From NCBI GenBank assembly GCA_945952105.1, contig CAMFGZ010000001.1, positions 280,333-344,332 of the forward strand: a stretch of DNA of 64,000 nucleotides. The letters run 5' to 3'. Shown here piece after piece: positions 44,135-54,187 of this stretch (positions are counted from its first letter, which is position 1; each line of letters opens with the position of its first letter). The stretch comes from an uncultured Rhodospirillaceae bacterium. Its GTDB lineage: Bacteria > Pseudomonadota > Alphaproteobacteria > Reyranellales > Reyranellaceae. The translations under genes and the position numbers were made by a program. Under the pieces are notes generated by a model that saw nothing but the letters and a program-made list of their open reading frames with translations, did no database searches and was not told the DNA's origin.

Positions 44135-44230
44135 GCTCTGCTCCTCCTCGGGCTCCCTATTCGGCCCGGAAACGACGATAATGACGCCGAAGCGCGGCAA
44201 CGGTCCAGCGCGCGGACGGAAGGAATTTCG

Positions 44231-44665
44231 ATGGCGTTCGGTATCCTGGCCTTGCTGACGGCGGCGCTCTTCGCCGGTGCGGCCTTCTATGTGAGTTTCG
44301 CCGAGCACCCGGCGCGGTCCGAACTCGACGACCGCGCGCAGCTCCAGCAGTGGAAGTTCGCCTACAGGCGCGGGACGATGATGCAGGGCGCGCTGGCCGC
44401 GCTGGGGTTCGTGCTTGGCATCGCGGCATGGTGGCAGAGCCGCGACGAGCTCTACATCGTCGGCGCCATCTTCATGGGCGCCAACTGGGCCTATACGGCG
44501 CTGATGATCATGCCGGTCAACAACGAACTGAAGGCCATTGCCCTCGACGAGGCCGGCGAGGACAGCCACACGCTGCTCCGCCGCTGGGGCAAGCTCCACG
44601 TCAAACGCACGATGCTGGGCGTCGGCGCGACCGGGCTGTTCCTGTGGGCGGTGTTGAGTCGATAA
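44231..44665 (+). CDS. DUF1772 membrane protein
   Basis: The 144-residue protein has about four membrane helices (FGILALLTAALFAGAAFYV..., GALAALGFVLGIAAWW, GAIFMGANWAYTALMIMPVNN, LGVGATGLFLWAVL). NxELKAI and the C-terminal LLRRWGKLHVKRTMLG are typical of DUF1772/anthrone-oxygenase-like proteins. ATG with GGAAGGA upstream. It is divergent from the oxygenase gene at 43151. Confidence 0.85.
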   Translation: MAFGILALLTAALFAGAAFYVSFAEHPARSELDDRAQLQQWKFAYRRGTMMQGALAALGFVLGIAAWWQSRDELYIVGAIFMGANWAYTALMIMPVNNELKAIALDEAGEDSHTLLRRWGKLHVKRTMLGVGATGLFLWAVLSR

Positions 44666-44672
44666 CGACTTG

Positions 44673-44695
44673 CCTCCCCCGTCTTACGGGGGAGG
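44673..44695. terminator. Bidirectional hairpin terminator
   Basis: CCTCCCCCGT (44673-44682) and ACGGGGGAGG (44686-44695) form a perfect 10-bp stem with a CTT loop, between two convergent genes. Confidence 0.75.
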
Positions 44696-44714
44696 GAAGT
44701 AGAAAGTGGAGCCT

Positions 44715-46361
44715 CTAGGCCGTCGGCAGCTTGTAGTCCTTGAAGTCCTCGCGCAGGCGGGTCTTCAGGATCTTGCCTGTCGCCGTGTGCGGGATCGCCT
44801 CGACGAACTGGATGTCGTCGGGCAGCCACCACTTGGCGACCTTGGTCGCCAGGAACTCGACCAGCTCCTTCTTGTCGATCTCGGCGTCCGGCTTCTTGTG
44901 GACGATGAGGAGCGGGCGCTCGTCCCATTTCGGATGGGCGATGCCGATGACGGCGGCCTCCGCGACGCCGGGATGGGCCATGGCGGCGTTCTCGAGGTCG
45001 ATCGAGCTGATCCACTCGCCACCCGACTTGATCACGTCCTTCGAACGGTCGGTGATCTGCATGTAGCCGTCGGGATCGATGGTGGCGACGTCGCCGGTGG
45101 CGAACCAGCCGCCGCCCTTGCCCTCGATGTCACGCAGGACCTCGCCGCCTTCGCCCTTGAAGTAGCCCGAGGTGATCCAGGGGCCGCGCACCAGCAGGTC
45201 GCCGAACGCCTTGCCGTCGCGGGGCAGCTCCTTGCCGGCATCGTCGACGATCATCATGTCGACACCGTAGGGCGGGCGGCCCTGCTTCAGGCGGACTTCC
45301 AGCAGTTCCTTCGGCGAAAGCTTGTGATGCTTCTCCTTGGGATGATTCACCGTGCCGAGCGGGCTCATTTCGCTCATGCCCCAGGCGTGCAGCACCTCGA
45401 CGCCGTAATCCTTGTCGAAGGTCTCGATCATCGCCGGCGGCGCGGCCGAGCCGCCGATCACGGCCTGCTTCACGGTCGAGAGCGTGAGCTTGTTGGCCTT
45501 CATGTGGTTCAGCAGGGCGAGCCACACGGTCGGTACGCCGGCGGTGAAGGTGACGCGTTCCTTCTCGAACAGCTCGTGGAGGCTCGCACCATCGAGGGCG
45601 ACACCGGGGAAGACGAGCTTCGCGCCGACGAGGGCGGCCGAGTAGGGCAGGCCCCAGGCATTGACGTGGAACATCGGCACCACTGGCAGGATCACCGAGC
45701 GCGCCGAGAGGTTCAGCGTATCGGGCAGCGCCGCGCCGTAAGCGTGCAGGATGGTCGAGCGGTGATGATACAGCACGCCCTTGGGGTTGCCCGTCGTGCC
45801 CGACGTGTAGCAAAGCGACGAGGCGGTGCGCTCGTCGAATTCCGGCCATTCGTAAGTGCCGGGCTCGCCCGCGATCAGCTCCTCGTAGACCAGCAGGTTG
45901 GGGATCTTGCAGTCGGCGGGAATGTGCGCGCGGTCGGTCATCGCAACGACATGACGCACGCCCTTCATCTGAGGCAGCAGCTTCTCGACGGCGGGGAGCA
46001 GGTTGAGGTCGACGAAGAGGAGCTGATCCTCGGCGTGATTGACGATGTAGACGATCTGCTCCGGGAAGAGTCGCGGATTGATCGTGTGGCAGACCGCGCC
46101 CATGCCGGAGATGCCGTAATAGAGCTCGAAATGGCGGTAGCCGTTCCAGGCCAGCGTGCCGATGCGGTCGCCGACCTTGATGCCGAGCTTGAGCAGCGCC
46201 TCGGCCACCTTCTTCGCGCGCTTGTTCGCATCGCGATAGGTGTAGCGATGGATCGGACCTTCGACGGTGCGCGAGACGATTTCGGTATCGCCGTGGTTGA
46301 GGGTGGCATGCTCGATGAGCTGCGAAATCAGAAGCGGGCGATCCTGCATGAGGCCGAGCAT
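44715..46361 (-). CDS. Long-chain fatty-acid-CoA ligase (paralogue 2)
   Basis: The 548-residue ligase has [43 protein letters not shown] and [17 protein letters not shown], with a catalytic Lys in [13 protein letters not shown]. It is close in sequence throughout to the ligase at 40238, so it is a duplicated copy. It lies opposite the DUF1772 gene. Confidence 0.94.
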   Translation of the reverse strand: MLGLMQDRPLLISQLIEHATLNHGDTEIVSRTVEGPIHRYTYRDANKRAKKVAEALLKLGIKVGDRIGTLAWNGYRHFELYYGISGMGAVCHTINPRLFPEQIVYIVNHAEDQLLFVDLNLLPAVEKLLPQMKGVRHVVAMTDRAHIPADCKIPNLLVYEELIAGEPGTYEWPEFDERTASSLCYTSGTTGNPKGVLYHHRSTILHAYGAALPDTLNLSARSVILPVVPMFHVNAWGLPYSAALVGAKLVFPGVALDGASLHELFEKERVTFTAGVPTVWLALLNHMKANKLTLSTVKQAVIGGSAAPPAMIETFDKDYGVEVLHAWGMSEMSPLGTVNHPKEKHHKLSPKELLEVRLKQGRPPYGVDMMIVDDAGKELPRDGKAFGDLLVRGPWITSGYFKGEGGEVLRDIEGKGGGWFATGDVATIDPDGYMQITDRSKDVIKSGGEWISSIDLENAAMAHPGVAEAAVIGIAHPKWDERPLLIVHKKPDAEIDKKELVEFLATKVAKWWLPDDIQFVEAIPHTATGKILKTRLREDFKDYKLPTA

Positions 46362-46443
46362 CGGGGCGTCTCTCCTGTCGTGTCGTCTGGCGGCTGGGCG
46401 CCAATTGCCTTAGTTTGAGAAGACATCCTTTGGGGGAAAATCG

Positions 46444-48471
46444 ATGAAACGGTCAAGCTGGGGCAGCGCCTCTGCAATCGGCGGACTGGCCGGCGCCTGG
46501 GCTTTCCCCGCATCTGCGCAGGCGGTGACGGGCGGGCAGGGCGCCGCGGCCGGCTTCCTGACGCTGATGACCGAGCGATTCGAATTCACCGTCTCCCAAC
46601 TTCCCGCACTCGGCGCGCATCTCCTCAAGATTCCGCAGATGGTCGACGGCCGCACGGCGCTTCTGCTGGTCGGCATCGTCGTGGCCGGTCTCGTGGCGGA
46701 AGCGATCGCGCGTCTGCTCCTGAGCCGTGCGCGCGTTCGGGGCTTCGATCGGCTGGTCGGCAAGACGCCGCTACGCGCCTTCTTCCGTGCCCTGCTGCTC
46801 GATGCCCTGGCACTGGTCGCCCTGGCGGTCGCCGGCCGGCTCGTGCTGGGCCAGCTCGGTCCGGCGGACAGTCTCGGCGGCCAACTCGGTCAGATCGTGC
46901 TGCATGCGCTGGTCTACTGGCGCGGCTTCAACCTGGTGTTCCGCGCCTTCCTGCGTCCCGCCACGCCCGAGGGCCGCATCGCCCCGGTCGACGACCGCTC
47001 TGCGGCCCGCCTGCTGGTCGCCCTCAATCTCGTGGTGTTCCTGCCGTTGCTGGCAAGCCTCGTGGCGCGCGGGCTCACGATCACGGGCGCCACGCGCGAG
47101 ATGACCGGCGCCGCCATCATCCTCTATGTACCGGTGATCGCGCTGCTGCTGCTCTCGATCGTCTGGCGCTACCGCCTCGACATGGCGGCCTGGCTGACGG
47201 CCATGGTGCCGACCACCGGCTTCACCCGTCAGCTGAAGCTCGACGCGGCGCGTAACTGGTGGATGGCGGGGCTCGTTTTCTACGCCTTGATCGGCCTCGC
47301 GGCGATCTACGCGGCGCTGACCGAGAACGGCACCGCCTCGCGCGGCCTGTCGACCATCGAGTCGGCTCTGATCGCGCTACTGCTGTTCGAGACGCTGATG
47401 CACCGCGTCACGCGCCACATCGTCTCCGAGCTGCCGATGGCGGGCGACGTGGTGGCAGACTGCGTGCGCCTGCTGGTTCGCCTCTACGTCGCGATCCTCA
47501 TCGCCGAAGCGCTGATGGTGCGCGTGCTGGCCGCCGCCACGCCCGACGAATGGGTGGCCCATGATCGTGGCGCCAAGTTCGCGGCGCTGAGCGCGGTGGC
47601 GATCTATGCCGGCTGGCGGTTCCTGAAGTACCGCATGGATTCCTACATCGCCTCCAATCCGCTGCCGTCGGCCGACGTGTCGGGCGACTCGGAGGAAGAC
47701 GTACAAGTCGCGGCCTCGCGTCTGCGCACCCTGATGCCGCTGCTGCGTGTGGTGGCTGGCGCGACCATCGCCGTCGTCGGCGGCTTGCTCGTCCTGTCGG
47801 AACTGGGCGTCAACATCACGCCGCTGATCGCCGGCGCCTCGGTGTTCGGCCTCGCCGTGTCCTTCGGCAGCCAGTCGCTGGTGCGGGACATCGTGTCGGG
47901 CATCTTCTTCCTGGCAGAGGATTCCTTCCGGATCGGCGAGTATGTCGACTGCAGCAAGGTCAAGGGCACGGTCGAAGGCTTCAGCGTGCGTTCGCTGAAG
48001 CTGCGCCACCAGAACGGCCAGCTGCACATCGTGCCGTTCGGCCAGGTCGGCCACATCACGAACTTCAGCCGCGATTGGACGGTGGTGAAGTTCAACATCG
48101 CCTTCGCCAACGGCACGGACGTCGAGTTGCTGCGCAAGACTGTCAAGAAGATCGGCCTGGCGATGATGGAAGAGCCGCAGTTCAAGCCCATCCTGTTGCA
48201 GCCGCTGAAGATGCAGGGTGTCGTGGACATCAAGGACAATTCGGTGATCGTGCGTTTCAAGTTCATGGCACGGCCGAAGAACCCGACGATGGTGCAGCGC
48301 ATGGCGATCCGGCGCATGTACGACCAGTTCCCGGCGCTGGGCATCCAGTTCGCCACCGGCAACAACTATCCGTTCCCCTTGCCGGCGACGCCGGCCGTGC
48401 CGCCGCAGGCCTCCGAACAGGCGGCCAAGCCCGTGGTGCCCGCCGAGACGGCGCCCAAGGCCGCCGAATAG
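46444..48471 (+). CDS. Mechanosensitive channel, MscS family, with long N-terminal membrane domain
   Basis: The 675-residue protein has a signal-like N-terminus, about eight helices, and the MscS core near residue 440 (ITPLIAGASVFGLAVSFGSQSLVRDIVSGIFFLAEDSFRIGEYV), then the beta and alpha/beta cytoplasmic domain (EGFSVRSLKLRHQNGQLHIVPFG). A Pro/Ala-rich tail follows. It should open under turgor stress. The extended membrane part resembles large MscS relatives rather than E. coli MscS. Confidence 0.93.
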   Translation: MKRSSWGSASAIGGLAGAWAFPASAQAVTGGQGAAAGFLTLMTERFEFTVSQLPALGAHLLKIPQMVDGRTALLLVGIVVAGLVAEAIARLLLSRARVRGFDRLVGKTPLRAFFRALLLDALALVALAVAGRLVLGQLGPADSLGGQLGQIVLHALVYWRGFNLVFRAFLRPATPEGRIAPVDDRSAARLLVALNLVVFLPLLASLVARGLTITGATREMTGAAIILYVPVIALLLLSIVWRYRLDMAAWLTAMVPTTGFTRQLKLDAARNWWMAGLVFYALIGLAAIYAALTENGTASRGLSTIESALIALLLFETLMHRVTRHIVSELPMAGDVVADCVRLLVRLYVAILIAEALMVRVLAAATPDEWVAHDRGAKFAALSAVAIYAGWRFLKYRMDSYIASNPLPSADVSGDSEEDVQVAASRLRTLMPLLRVVAGATIAVVGGLLVLSELGVNITPLIAGASVFGLAVSFGSQSLVRDIVSGIFFLAEDSFRIGEYVDCSKVKGTVEGFSVRSLKLRHQNGQLHIVPFGQVGHITNFSRDWTVVKFNIAFANGTDVELLRKTVKKIGLAMMEEPQFKPILLQPLKMQGVVDIKDNSVIVRFKFMARPKNPTMVQRMAIRRMYDQFPALGIQFATGNNYPFPLPATPAVPPQASEQAAKPVVPAETAPKAAE

Positions 48472-48498
48472 ACCTTCAGAGGATCAGAGGAGATGACC

Positions 48499-49449
48499 AT
48501 GCAGAAGCGCAGACTTGGAAAGTCCGATCTCGAGTTCGTCCCCATCGCCTTCGGCGGCAACGTCTTCGGCTGGACTGCGGACGAGGCGACCTCGCACAAG
48601 CTGCTCGACGCGTTCGTCGACGAGGGATTTTCCTTCGTCGATACCGCCGACGTCTATTCGCGCTGGTTTCCGGGCAACAAGGGCGGCGAGAGCGAGACGG
48701 TGATCGGGACCTGGCTGAAGAAGGATCCGTCCAAGCGTGACAGGATCGTGCTGGCCACCAAGTGCGGCATGGGGCTGCCGAGCGGCGCGCTGTCGTCGAA
48801 GAACATCCGGGAGTCGGTCGACGCCTCGCTGAAGCGGCTCAATACCGACCGCATCGATCTCTTCCAGTCGCACAAGGACGACAAGGACACGCCGCAGGAG
48901 GAGACGCTGTCGACCTATGGCGACCTCGTGAAGGCCGGCAAGATCCGGTTCATCGGCGCCTCCAACTTCGATGCGCCGCGCCTGGCCGAGGCCGCGAAGA
49001 TCTCCAGGGAGAAGGGCCTGCCGCGCTACGAGAGCCTGCAGCCGCATTACAATCTGATGGAGCGCGGCCTGTTCGAGGGACCGCTGGAGGACGAGTGCCT
49101 GAAGGAGGGGATCGGCGTGATCCCGTACTACTCGCTGGCCAGCGGCTTCCTGACGGGCAAGTACCGGACCGAGGCGGATGTCGGCAGCGCCCAGCGCGGC
49201 GCGGGCGTGAAGAAGTACATCAACCCCAAGGGCACGGCGGTGCTCAAGGCGCTCGACGACGCGGCCGCCAGGACCCATGCCACGCTGGCGCAGGTGGCCC
49301 TTGCCTGGCTGCTGCAGCGCAAGTCGATCACCGCGCCGATCGTCAGTGCGACCAGCCTGAAGCAGCTCGACGACGTGCTCAACGCGACGACCCTGGAACT
49401 CGATTCGGAATCGCTGGCCGCGATCGACAAAGCGAGCGCGCCCGGCTGA
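48499..49449 (+). CDS. Aldo/keto reductase
   Basis: The 316-residue protein begins MQKRRLGKSDLEFVPIAFGGNVFGW and has FVDTADVYSRWFPGNKGGESE, the conserved Asp/Tyr set, IDLFQSHKDDKDTPQEET, and IVSATSLKQLDDVL. It is a (beta/alpha)8 NADPH-dependent reductase, YdjG/YeaE-like. I choose the ATG at 48499 because GGAG is six bases upstream; an ATG at 48493 abuts the ribosome-binding site. Confidence 0.94.
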   Translation: MQKRRLGKSDLEFVPIAFGGNVFGWTADEATSHKLLDAFVDEGFSFVDTADVYSRWFPGNKGGESETVIGTWLKKDPSKRDRIVLATKCGMGLPSGALSSKNIRESVDASLKRLNTDRIDLFQSHKDDKDTPQEETLSTYGDLVKAGKIRFIGASNFDAPRLAEAAKISREKGLPRYESLQPHYNLMERGLFEGPLEDECLKEGIGVIPYYSLASGFLTGKYRTEADVGSAQRGAGVKKYINPKGTAVLKALDDAAARTHATLAQVALAWLLQRKSITAPIVSATSLKQLDDVLNATTLELDSESLAAIDKASAPG

Positions 49450-49464
49450 GAAACGGAGAGCCCG

Positions 49465-50538
49465 ATGCTCGTCTTCCGCCAGCTCTTCGACCCGACCTCG
49501 TCGACCTATACCTATCTGCTGGGCTGCAGCGTCTCGAAGGAGGCGCTGCTGATCGACCCGGTGTTCGAGCAGGCGCGGCGCGATGCGGCGCTGATCGGCG
49601 AACTCGGACTCACCCTCAAGTGGACGCTCGACACCCACGTCCATGCCGACCATGTGACCGGGGCCTGGCTGCTGAAACAGCGACTGGGCAGCGGGATCGC
49701 GCTGTCGGCGGCGTCGGGCGCGGCCGGCGCCGACCGGCTGCTGCAGGACGGAGACCGCGTCGAATTCGGCCGGCGGGCGCTCGAAGTGCGCTCGACACCC
49801 GGCCACACCTCGGGCTGCGTAACCTATGTGCTCGACGACGAGAGCATGGCCTTCACCGGCGACTGCATCCTGATCCGCGGCTCCGGTCGCACCGACTTCC
49901 AGCAGGGCGATCCGCGCGCCCTCTATCGCTCGGTTCGCTCGCGCATCTTCGCGCTGCCTGAGAGCTGCCTGCTCTATCCGGCGCACGACTATCGCGGCCT
50001 GACGGTTAGCAGCGTGATTGAGGAGAAGACCTTCAACCCACGCCTGGGCGGCGAGGTCGGCGAGAACGACTATGTCGGCTACATGAAGAACCTCGACCTG
50101 CCGCACCCCAAGAAGATCGACGAGGCGGTGCCGGCGAACATGCGCTGCGGCCAGCCCGGCAACGGCGCGAGTGCGCCCGCCGAGCCTGAGTGGGCGCCGC
50201 TCCGCTTTACGTTCGGCGGCGTCTGGGAAGTCGAGCCGCACTGGCTGGAGGAGAATCTCGGCAAGGTGAACGTGGTCGACGTGCGCGAGCCCGCCGAATT
50301 TTCGGGCCCGTTGGGCCATATCCGCGGCGCGGTGCTCGTCCCGTTGGGCGAGCTGGCCGCGAAGGCCAGGGAACTGCCGAAGGACAAGCCGGTCGTCGCC
50401 GTCTGCCGCGCTGGCAGCCGCTCCGCGCATGCGACGGCGATCCTGCAGAAGGCCGGCCTCGCCGACGTCGCGAACCTCCCCGGCGGCATGCTCCGCTGGC
50501 GCGCCGAGGGCCGCGCCGTCGAGGGCGGTTCGGCTTAG
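49465..50538 (+). CDS. Persulfide dioxygenase-rhodanese fusion (ETHE1/CstB-like)
   Basis: The 357-residue protein has an N-terminal MBL domain with HVHADH (H58, H60, D62, H63), [25 protein letters not shown] (an ETHE1-type signature) and YPAHDYRG, then a C-terminal rhodanese domain with the active cysteine (C314) in [11 protein letters not shown]. It should oxidise glutathione persulfide and transfer sulfur, for sulfide detoxification. It starts 15 bases after the aldo/keto reductase. Confidence 0.94.
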   Translation: MLVFRQLFDPTSSTYTYLLGCSVSKEALLIDPVFEQARRDAALIGELGLTLKWTLDTHVHADHVTGAWLLKQRLGSGIALSAASGAAGADRLLQDGDRVEFGRRALEVRSTPGHTSGCVTYVLDDESMAFTGDCILIRGSGRTDFQQGDPRALYRSVRSRIFALPESCLLYPAHDYRGLTVSSVIEEKTFNPRLGGEVGENDYVGYMKNLDLPHPKKIDEAVPANMRCGQPGNGASAPAEPEWAPLRFTFGGVWEVEPHWLEENLGKVNVVDVREPAEFSGPLGHIRGAVLVPLGELAAKARELPKDKPVVAVCRAGSRSAHATAILQKAGLADVANLPGGMLRWRAEGRAVEGGSA

Positions 50539-50557
50539 AACCGGCCGACAAAATAAC

Positions 50558-50716
50558 CCGTCGTCTCGACCGAAGCCTCGCGAAGCGAGGCGTAGCGGAG
50601 AGACCTTCTCTCTACGATTAGCTGGCAATTTGCAGAGAGAAGGTCTCTCCGCTCCGCGACGGAGCCTGCCCCGAGGTCTTCCGAGGGGGCGCTCCGGTCG
50701 AGACGACGGATTTTTT
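50558..50716. repeat. Multi-arm palindromic element with terminator-like T-run
   Basis: Outer arms CCGTCGTCTCGACCG (50558-50572) and CGGTCGAGACGACGG (50695-50709) pair perfectly, with an inner perfect 20-base stem (50594-50613 and 50634-50653) and a shoulder hairpin GCCTCGC-GAA-GCGAGGC (50575-50591). A run of seven T follows. It lies between convergent genes. Confidence 0.88.
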
Positions 50717-50732
50717 GTTGATCGTCCGGAAC

Positions 50733-51605
50733 TCAGAAACCGTACAGCTTCGACGGAGTATCGACCAGGATGGTCTGGCGGGCTGCCTCATCCGGTACCC
50801 AGTCCTCGAAGGTCTTGAGCGTGACCGGATAGGTCGTGACGCGGTTGAGGCCGGTGTCGGTGTGAGGCCAGTCGCTGGCCCACATCAGATGCTCCGGGCC
50901 GAAGGCGTCGAGCAGCATTGGCGCCGCCATGCGGGCGCGCTCCGGGCCGACGCGATAGGCGCCGCACATCACGACGAAGACGCGGCCGGTCCGGGCGCTT
51001 TCCAGCAGGACCTTGAAGCCGGGATCGCGCGCCGGTCCGAGAGTGCGGTCGAACATGCCGTAGTGGGGGATCACCACCTTGTGGCCGCCGTCGAGCAGGA
51101 CCGGCAGCATCTCGGGCAGGCGCTTGCTCTCGACGTAGAGATGGATCGGCCAGTCGCGCTTCAAGGCCTCGCCCAGCATGTCGCCATAGGCCGACCATTG
51201 CGGCGTCGGCAGGCCGTAGATGGGAAAGCGCAACCCGCGCACGCCGATCCGCGCCATTTCCTCCCACTCCGCTGGGCTCGTCTCGACCGAGGGCGAGATC
51301 CACGGTGCGCCGCGGAAGCGTTGCGGCTCGGCCTTCAGCGCGCCGAACAGGTACGAATTGTCGTAGCCCAGGAACGAGGGCTGCAGCAGCACCGCGCGGC
51401 CGACGCCATTCGCTTCGGCCAGCGCGAGCAGCGTCTGCCACGAGGCATCGTAGTCGGGCGTATAACGCGCATCGACGGCGAGTTTCAGCCCGCGCACGAA
51501 GGCGTGCGTGTGGGCGTCGACCCACGGCGAGGGTGTCGCACCGGCCGACCGCGTTGTCGCGGCCGCCAGCGCCATCGATCCAAGTCCGCGGCGTGTGAGC
51601 TTCAC
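50733..51605 (-). CDS. Amidohydrolase-family (TIM-barrel) hydrolase with Tat-type signal
   Basis: The 290-residue protein begins VKLTRRGLGSMALAA, a twin-arginine signal, then WVDAHTHAF, the HxH metal pair of amidohydrolase 2 family, and LMWASDWPHTD near the end with the catalytic Asp. Relatives are lactonases and decarboxylases such as 2-pyrone-4,6-dicarboxylate lactonase. GTG at 51605 overlaps the upstream transporter stop in GTGA. It is the last gene of the 50.7-56.9 kb operon. Confidence 0.88.
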   Translation of the reverse strand: MKLTRRGLGSMALAAATTRSAGATPSPWVDAHTHAFVRGLKLAVDARYTPDYDASWQTLLALAEANGVGRAVLLQPSFLGYDNSYLFGALKAEPQRFRGAPWISPSVETSPAEWEEMARIGVRGLRFPIYGLPTPQWSAYGDMLGEALKRDWPIHLYVESKRLPEMLPVLLDGGHKVVIPHYGMFDRTLGPARDPGFKVLLESARTGRVFVVMCGAYRVGPERARMAAPMLLDAFGPEHLMWASDWPHTDTGLNRVTTYPVTLKTFEDWVPDEAARQTILVDTPSKLYGF

Positions 51606-52858
51606 GGCGGCAAGGTCGCGTCGCGCGATGTCTCGCGGAAGGTGAGGAGGGTGGCGATCGAGATGGCGGCGGCAGCCATGAACAGCCAGGCCGGGCTGAG
51701 GTCGACCTTCGTGCGGGCGATGAGCCAGGCCGCGGTGAGAGGCGTCAGGCCGCCGATCACGCCGAAGGCGATGTTGTAGCCCAGCGATACCGCCGTGCAG
51801 CGCACGCGCCCCGCCACCGCCTCGGTCAGGATCGAGGGGATGATGCCGAGGCCCATGCCGGCCGGCACGACCAGCGCGAGTTGTCCCACGAGGATCAGCG
51901 CCGGGTCGGGATGGTGCATCAGCCACAGGCACGGCACCGCGCCGATGAAGCCCAAGACCATCGCCGCCAGCATGAGCGGGCGGCGGCCGAGCCGGTCGGA
52001 CAGCCAGCCCGACAGGAGCATCACCGGCAGCAGGAAGAACATGCTCGCGGTATTGATCTCGAGCGCACGTGCCGGTGCCACGCCGTCGACCGTCTGTAGC
52101 CAGGTCACGACGTAGAGGAACATCAGGTAGAAGCCGACGGCGTTGAAGATCGTGACGCCGGCGACGCGAAGCACGGCGCGGCCGTGATGGCGCAGGGTCT
52201 CGACCAGCGGCGAGCCGTGACCCGACGGCGGCAGCGTCTCTTCGACAATGACCTTGCGGATCCACCAGCCGACGATGCCGAGGACGAGGCCCAGCAGGAA
52301 CGGGATACGCCAACCCCAAGCCGCCAGCGCATCCGCCGGCAGGACGGCGGCGAAGGTGGCGCCGATCGCCGAACCCAGCAGGAAGCCGCCGGTGGCGGCG
52401 AGCGAGCAGAAGCTGCCGACCAAGCCGCGCCGGCCGGTCGGAGCCTGCTCCACGAGGAAGACCATGGAGGTGGTGGCCTCGCCGCCGACCGACAGGCCCT
52501 GCACCATCCGCAGCAGGGTCAACAGGATCGGCGCGGCCATGCCGAGCGTTGCGTATCCCGGTAGCAGGCCGACCAGGAAGGTCGGCAGCGCCATGGCGGC
52601 GATCGAGAAGGTGAGGGCCGCGCGTCGGCCGTAGCGATCGCCGATATGGCCGACCACCATGCCGCCCAGCGGCCGCATCAGGTAGCCCAGCGCGAAGATG
52701 CCGAAGGCGGCCAGCACCTGGGCCACCGGGCTCTCGGCCGGGAAGAACACCCGTCCGATGGTCGCGGCGAAGTATCCGTAAATCGCGAAGTCGTACCATT
52801 CGAGCAAGTTGCCGATGGTGCCGGCGGCGACGGTGCGCCGTGTGCTGGTCGGGTTCAT
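51602..52858 (-). CDS. MFS transporter, metabolite:H+ symporter (MHS) family (paralogue 1)
   Basis: The 418-residue, twelve-helix protein has the MHS signatures GNLLEWYDFAIYGYFAATIG, DRYGRRAALTFSI and GEATTSMVFLVE. MHS members import carboxylates, betaines or osmolytes with protons. It starts 34 bases downstream of a close paralogue on the same strand, indicating tandem duplication. Confidence 0.93.
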   Translation of the reverse strand: MNPTSTRRTVAAGTIGNLLEWYDFAIYGYFAATIGRVFFPAESPVAQVLAAFGIFALGYLMRPLGGMVVGHIGDRYGRRAALTFSIAAMALPTFLVGLLPGYATLGMAAPILLTLLRMVQGLSVGGEATTSMVFLVEQAPTGRRGLVGSFCSLAATGGFLLGSAIGATFAAVLPADALAAWGWRIPFLLGLVLGIVGWWIRKVIVEETLPPSGHGSPLVETLRHHGRAVLRVAGVTIFNAVGFYLMFLYVVTWLQTVDGVAPARALEINTASMFFLLPVMLLSGWLSDRLGRRPLMLAAMVLGFIGAVPCLWLMHHPDPALILVGQLALVVPAGMGLGIIPSILTEAVAGRVRCTAVSLGYNIAFGVIGGLTPLTAAWLIARTKVDLSPAWLFMAAAAISIATLLTFRETSRDATLPP

Positions 52859-52892
52859 CCCGACGACTATGCCACGAGGCGGGAGGCCGCCA

Positions 52893-54164
52893 TCAACTCC
52901 TTGAAGATTTTCCGGACGGATCGTCGGACAGGCCGGTCCGGTCGCTGAACGACACCGTGGCGACGAAGGAGACTGCAGCGGCGGCCACGATGAGGAAAGC
53001 GGGGCTGAGATCGTTCTCCGTCCGGTGGATCAGCCAGGCGGCCGCCAGGGGCGACAGGCCGCCCAGCACGCCGGCCGGCAGGTTGAATCCCAGCGCGACG
53101 GCCGTGCAGCGGATGTGCGCCGGGGTCGCCTCCACCATGAAGGCCGGTTCGACCCCGAACACGGTGCCGATGAGCAGCACGAACCCCAGCTGTCCCGCCA
53201 GCACGAGGAGCGGATCCGTGTGGTGGAGGAGCCAGAACAGGGGCACGGCGCCGACCATCGCGGCTGCCATCGCGGTCAGGAGCAGCTTGCGACGGCCGAT
53301 CCGGTCGCTGAGCCAACCGGCCCCGAGATAGACGGGCAGGGCTGCGGCCATCGCCACGGTGTTGAAGGCGAGGGCGCGCACCGGCGTCACGCCGTCGACG
53401 AACTGCAGCCAGCTCACGAGGTAGAGGAACACGATGTAGAACGTCACGGCGCCCAGGGCGGCAATGCCCGCGAGGCGCGCCAGCAGCCCGAGATGATGCG
53501 TCAGCACTTCTCGAACGGGCGCTGCGACAGCTTCCGCCGCCCTCGGCGGCTCGGGCACTCTGCGTCGCAGCCAGATGCCCAGCAGCCCGACGGGAAGCCC
53601 CAGCAGGAACGGGAGACGCCAGCCCCAGTCCTGCAGGAGATCCGGCGGCATGACGGAGGTGAGGAGCGCGCCTGTGGCCGATCCCAGGAGTATCCCCGCC
53701 GTGCCGCCGCCGGTCGCCATCGCACCGGCCAGCCCGCGGCCGCGGGGACCCGCATGTTCGATCATGAAGATGAAGGCCGTGGGGCACTCGCCGCCGATCG
53801 ACAGGCCCTGAACGATGCGCAGGACCGTCAGCAGCACGGGGGCCAGGATTCCCAAGGCCTGGTAGCCGGGGAGGATGCCGACGAGAAAGGTCGAGAAGGC
53901 CATCGCGGCCATCGAGAAGTTGAGCGCGGCGCGCCGGCCGTAGCGATCGCCAATGCTGCCCGACAGAAGGCTTCCTAGCGGCCGCATGAGACAGCCGATG
54001 GCGAAGACACCGAACGCCGACAACAGCTGCGCGACCGGGTTCTGGTGTGGAAAGAAGGCCTGCCCGATGGTGATCGCGAAGTAGCCGTAGATCGCGAAAT
54101 CATACCATTCGAGGACGTTGCCGATGGCGCCGGCTCCGACGATTCGTATTTTCTCGGAAAGCAT
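52893..54164 (-). CDS. MFS transporter, MHS family (paralogue 2)
   Basis: The 423-residue transporter has GNVLEWYDFAIYGYFAITIG, GDRYGRRAALNFSMAAMA and SIGGECPTAFIFMIEHA. It closely resembles the transporter at 51602. ATG at 54164 follows GGGATAGGCAG and lies 23 bases after the binding-protein stop. No obvious substrate; gene order suggests it works with the upstream genes. Confidence 0.93.
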   Translation of the reverse strand: MLSEKIRIVGAGAIGNVLEWYDFAIYGYFAITIGQAFFPHQNPVAQLLSAFGVFAIGCLMRPLGSLLSGSIGDRYGRRAALNFSMAAMAFSTFLVGILPGYQALGILAPVLLTVLRIVQGLSIGGECPTAFIFMIEHAGPRGRGLAGAMATGGGTAGILLGSATGALLTSVMPPDLLQDWGWRLPFLLGLPVGLLGIWLRRRVPEPPRAAEAVAAPVREVLTHHLGLLARLAGIAALGAVTFYIVFLYLVSWLQFVDGVTPVRALAFNTVAMAAALPVYLGAGWLSDRIGRRKLLLTAMAAAMVGAVPLFWLLHHTDPLLVLAGQLGFVLLIGTVFGVEPAFMVEATPAHIRCTAVALGFNLPAGVLGGLSPLAAAWLIHRTENDLSPAFLIVAAAAVSFVATVSFSDRTGLSDDPSGKSSRS

Positions 54165-54187
54165 CTGCCTATCCCGCGCCAGCGACG

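Noticed and set aside
44706..46418. 570-codon plus-strand frame opposite the second acyl-CoA ligase
   Set aside because: It is the antisense shadow of the ligase. A similar long frame opposite the first ligase (40034-41932) shows the effect is caused by composition.
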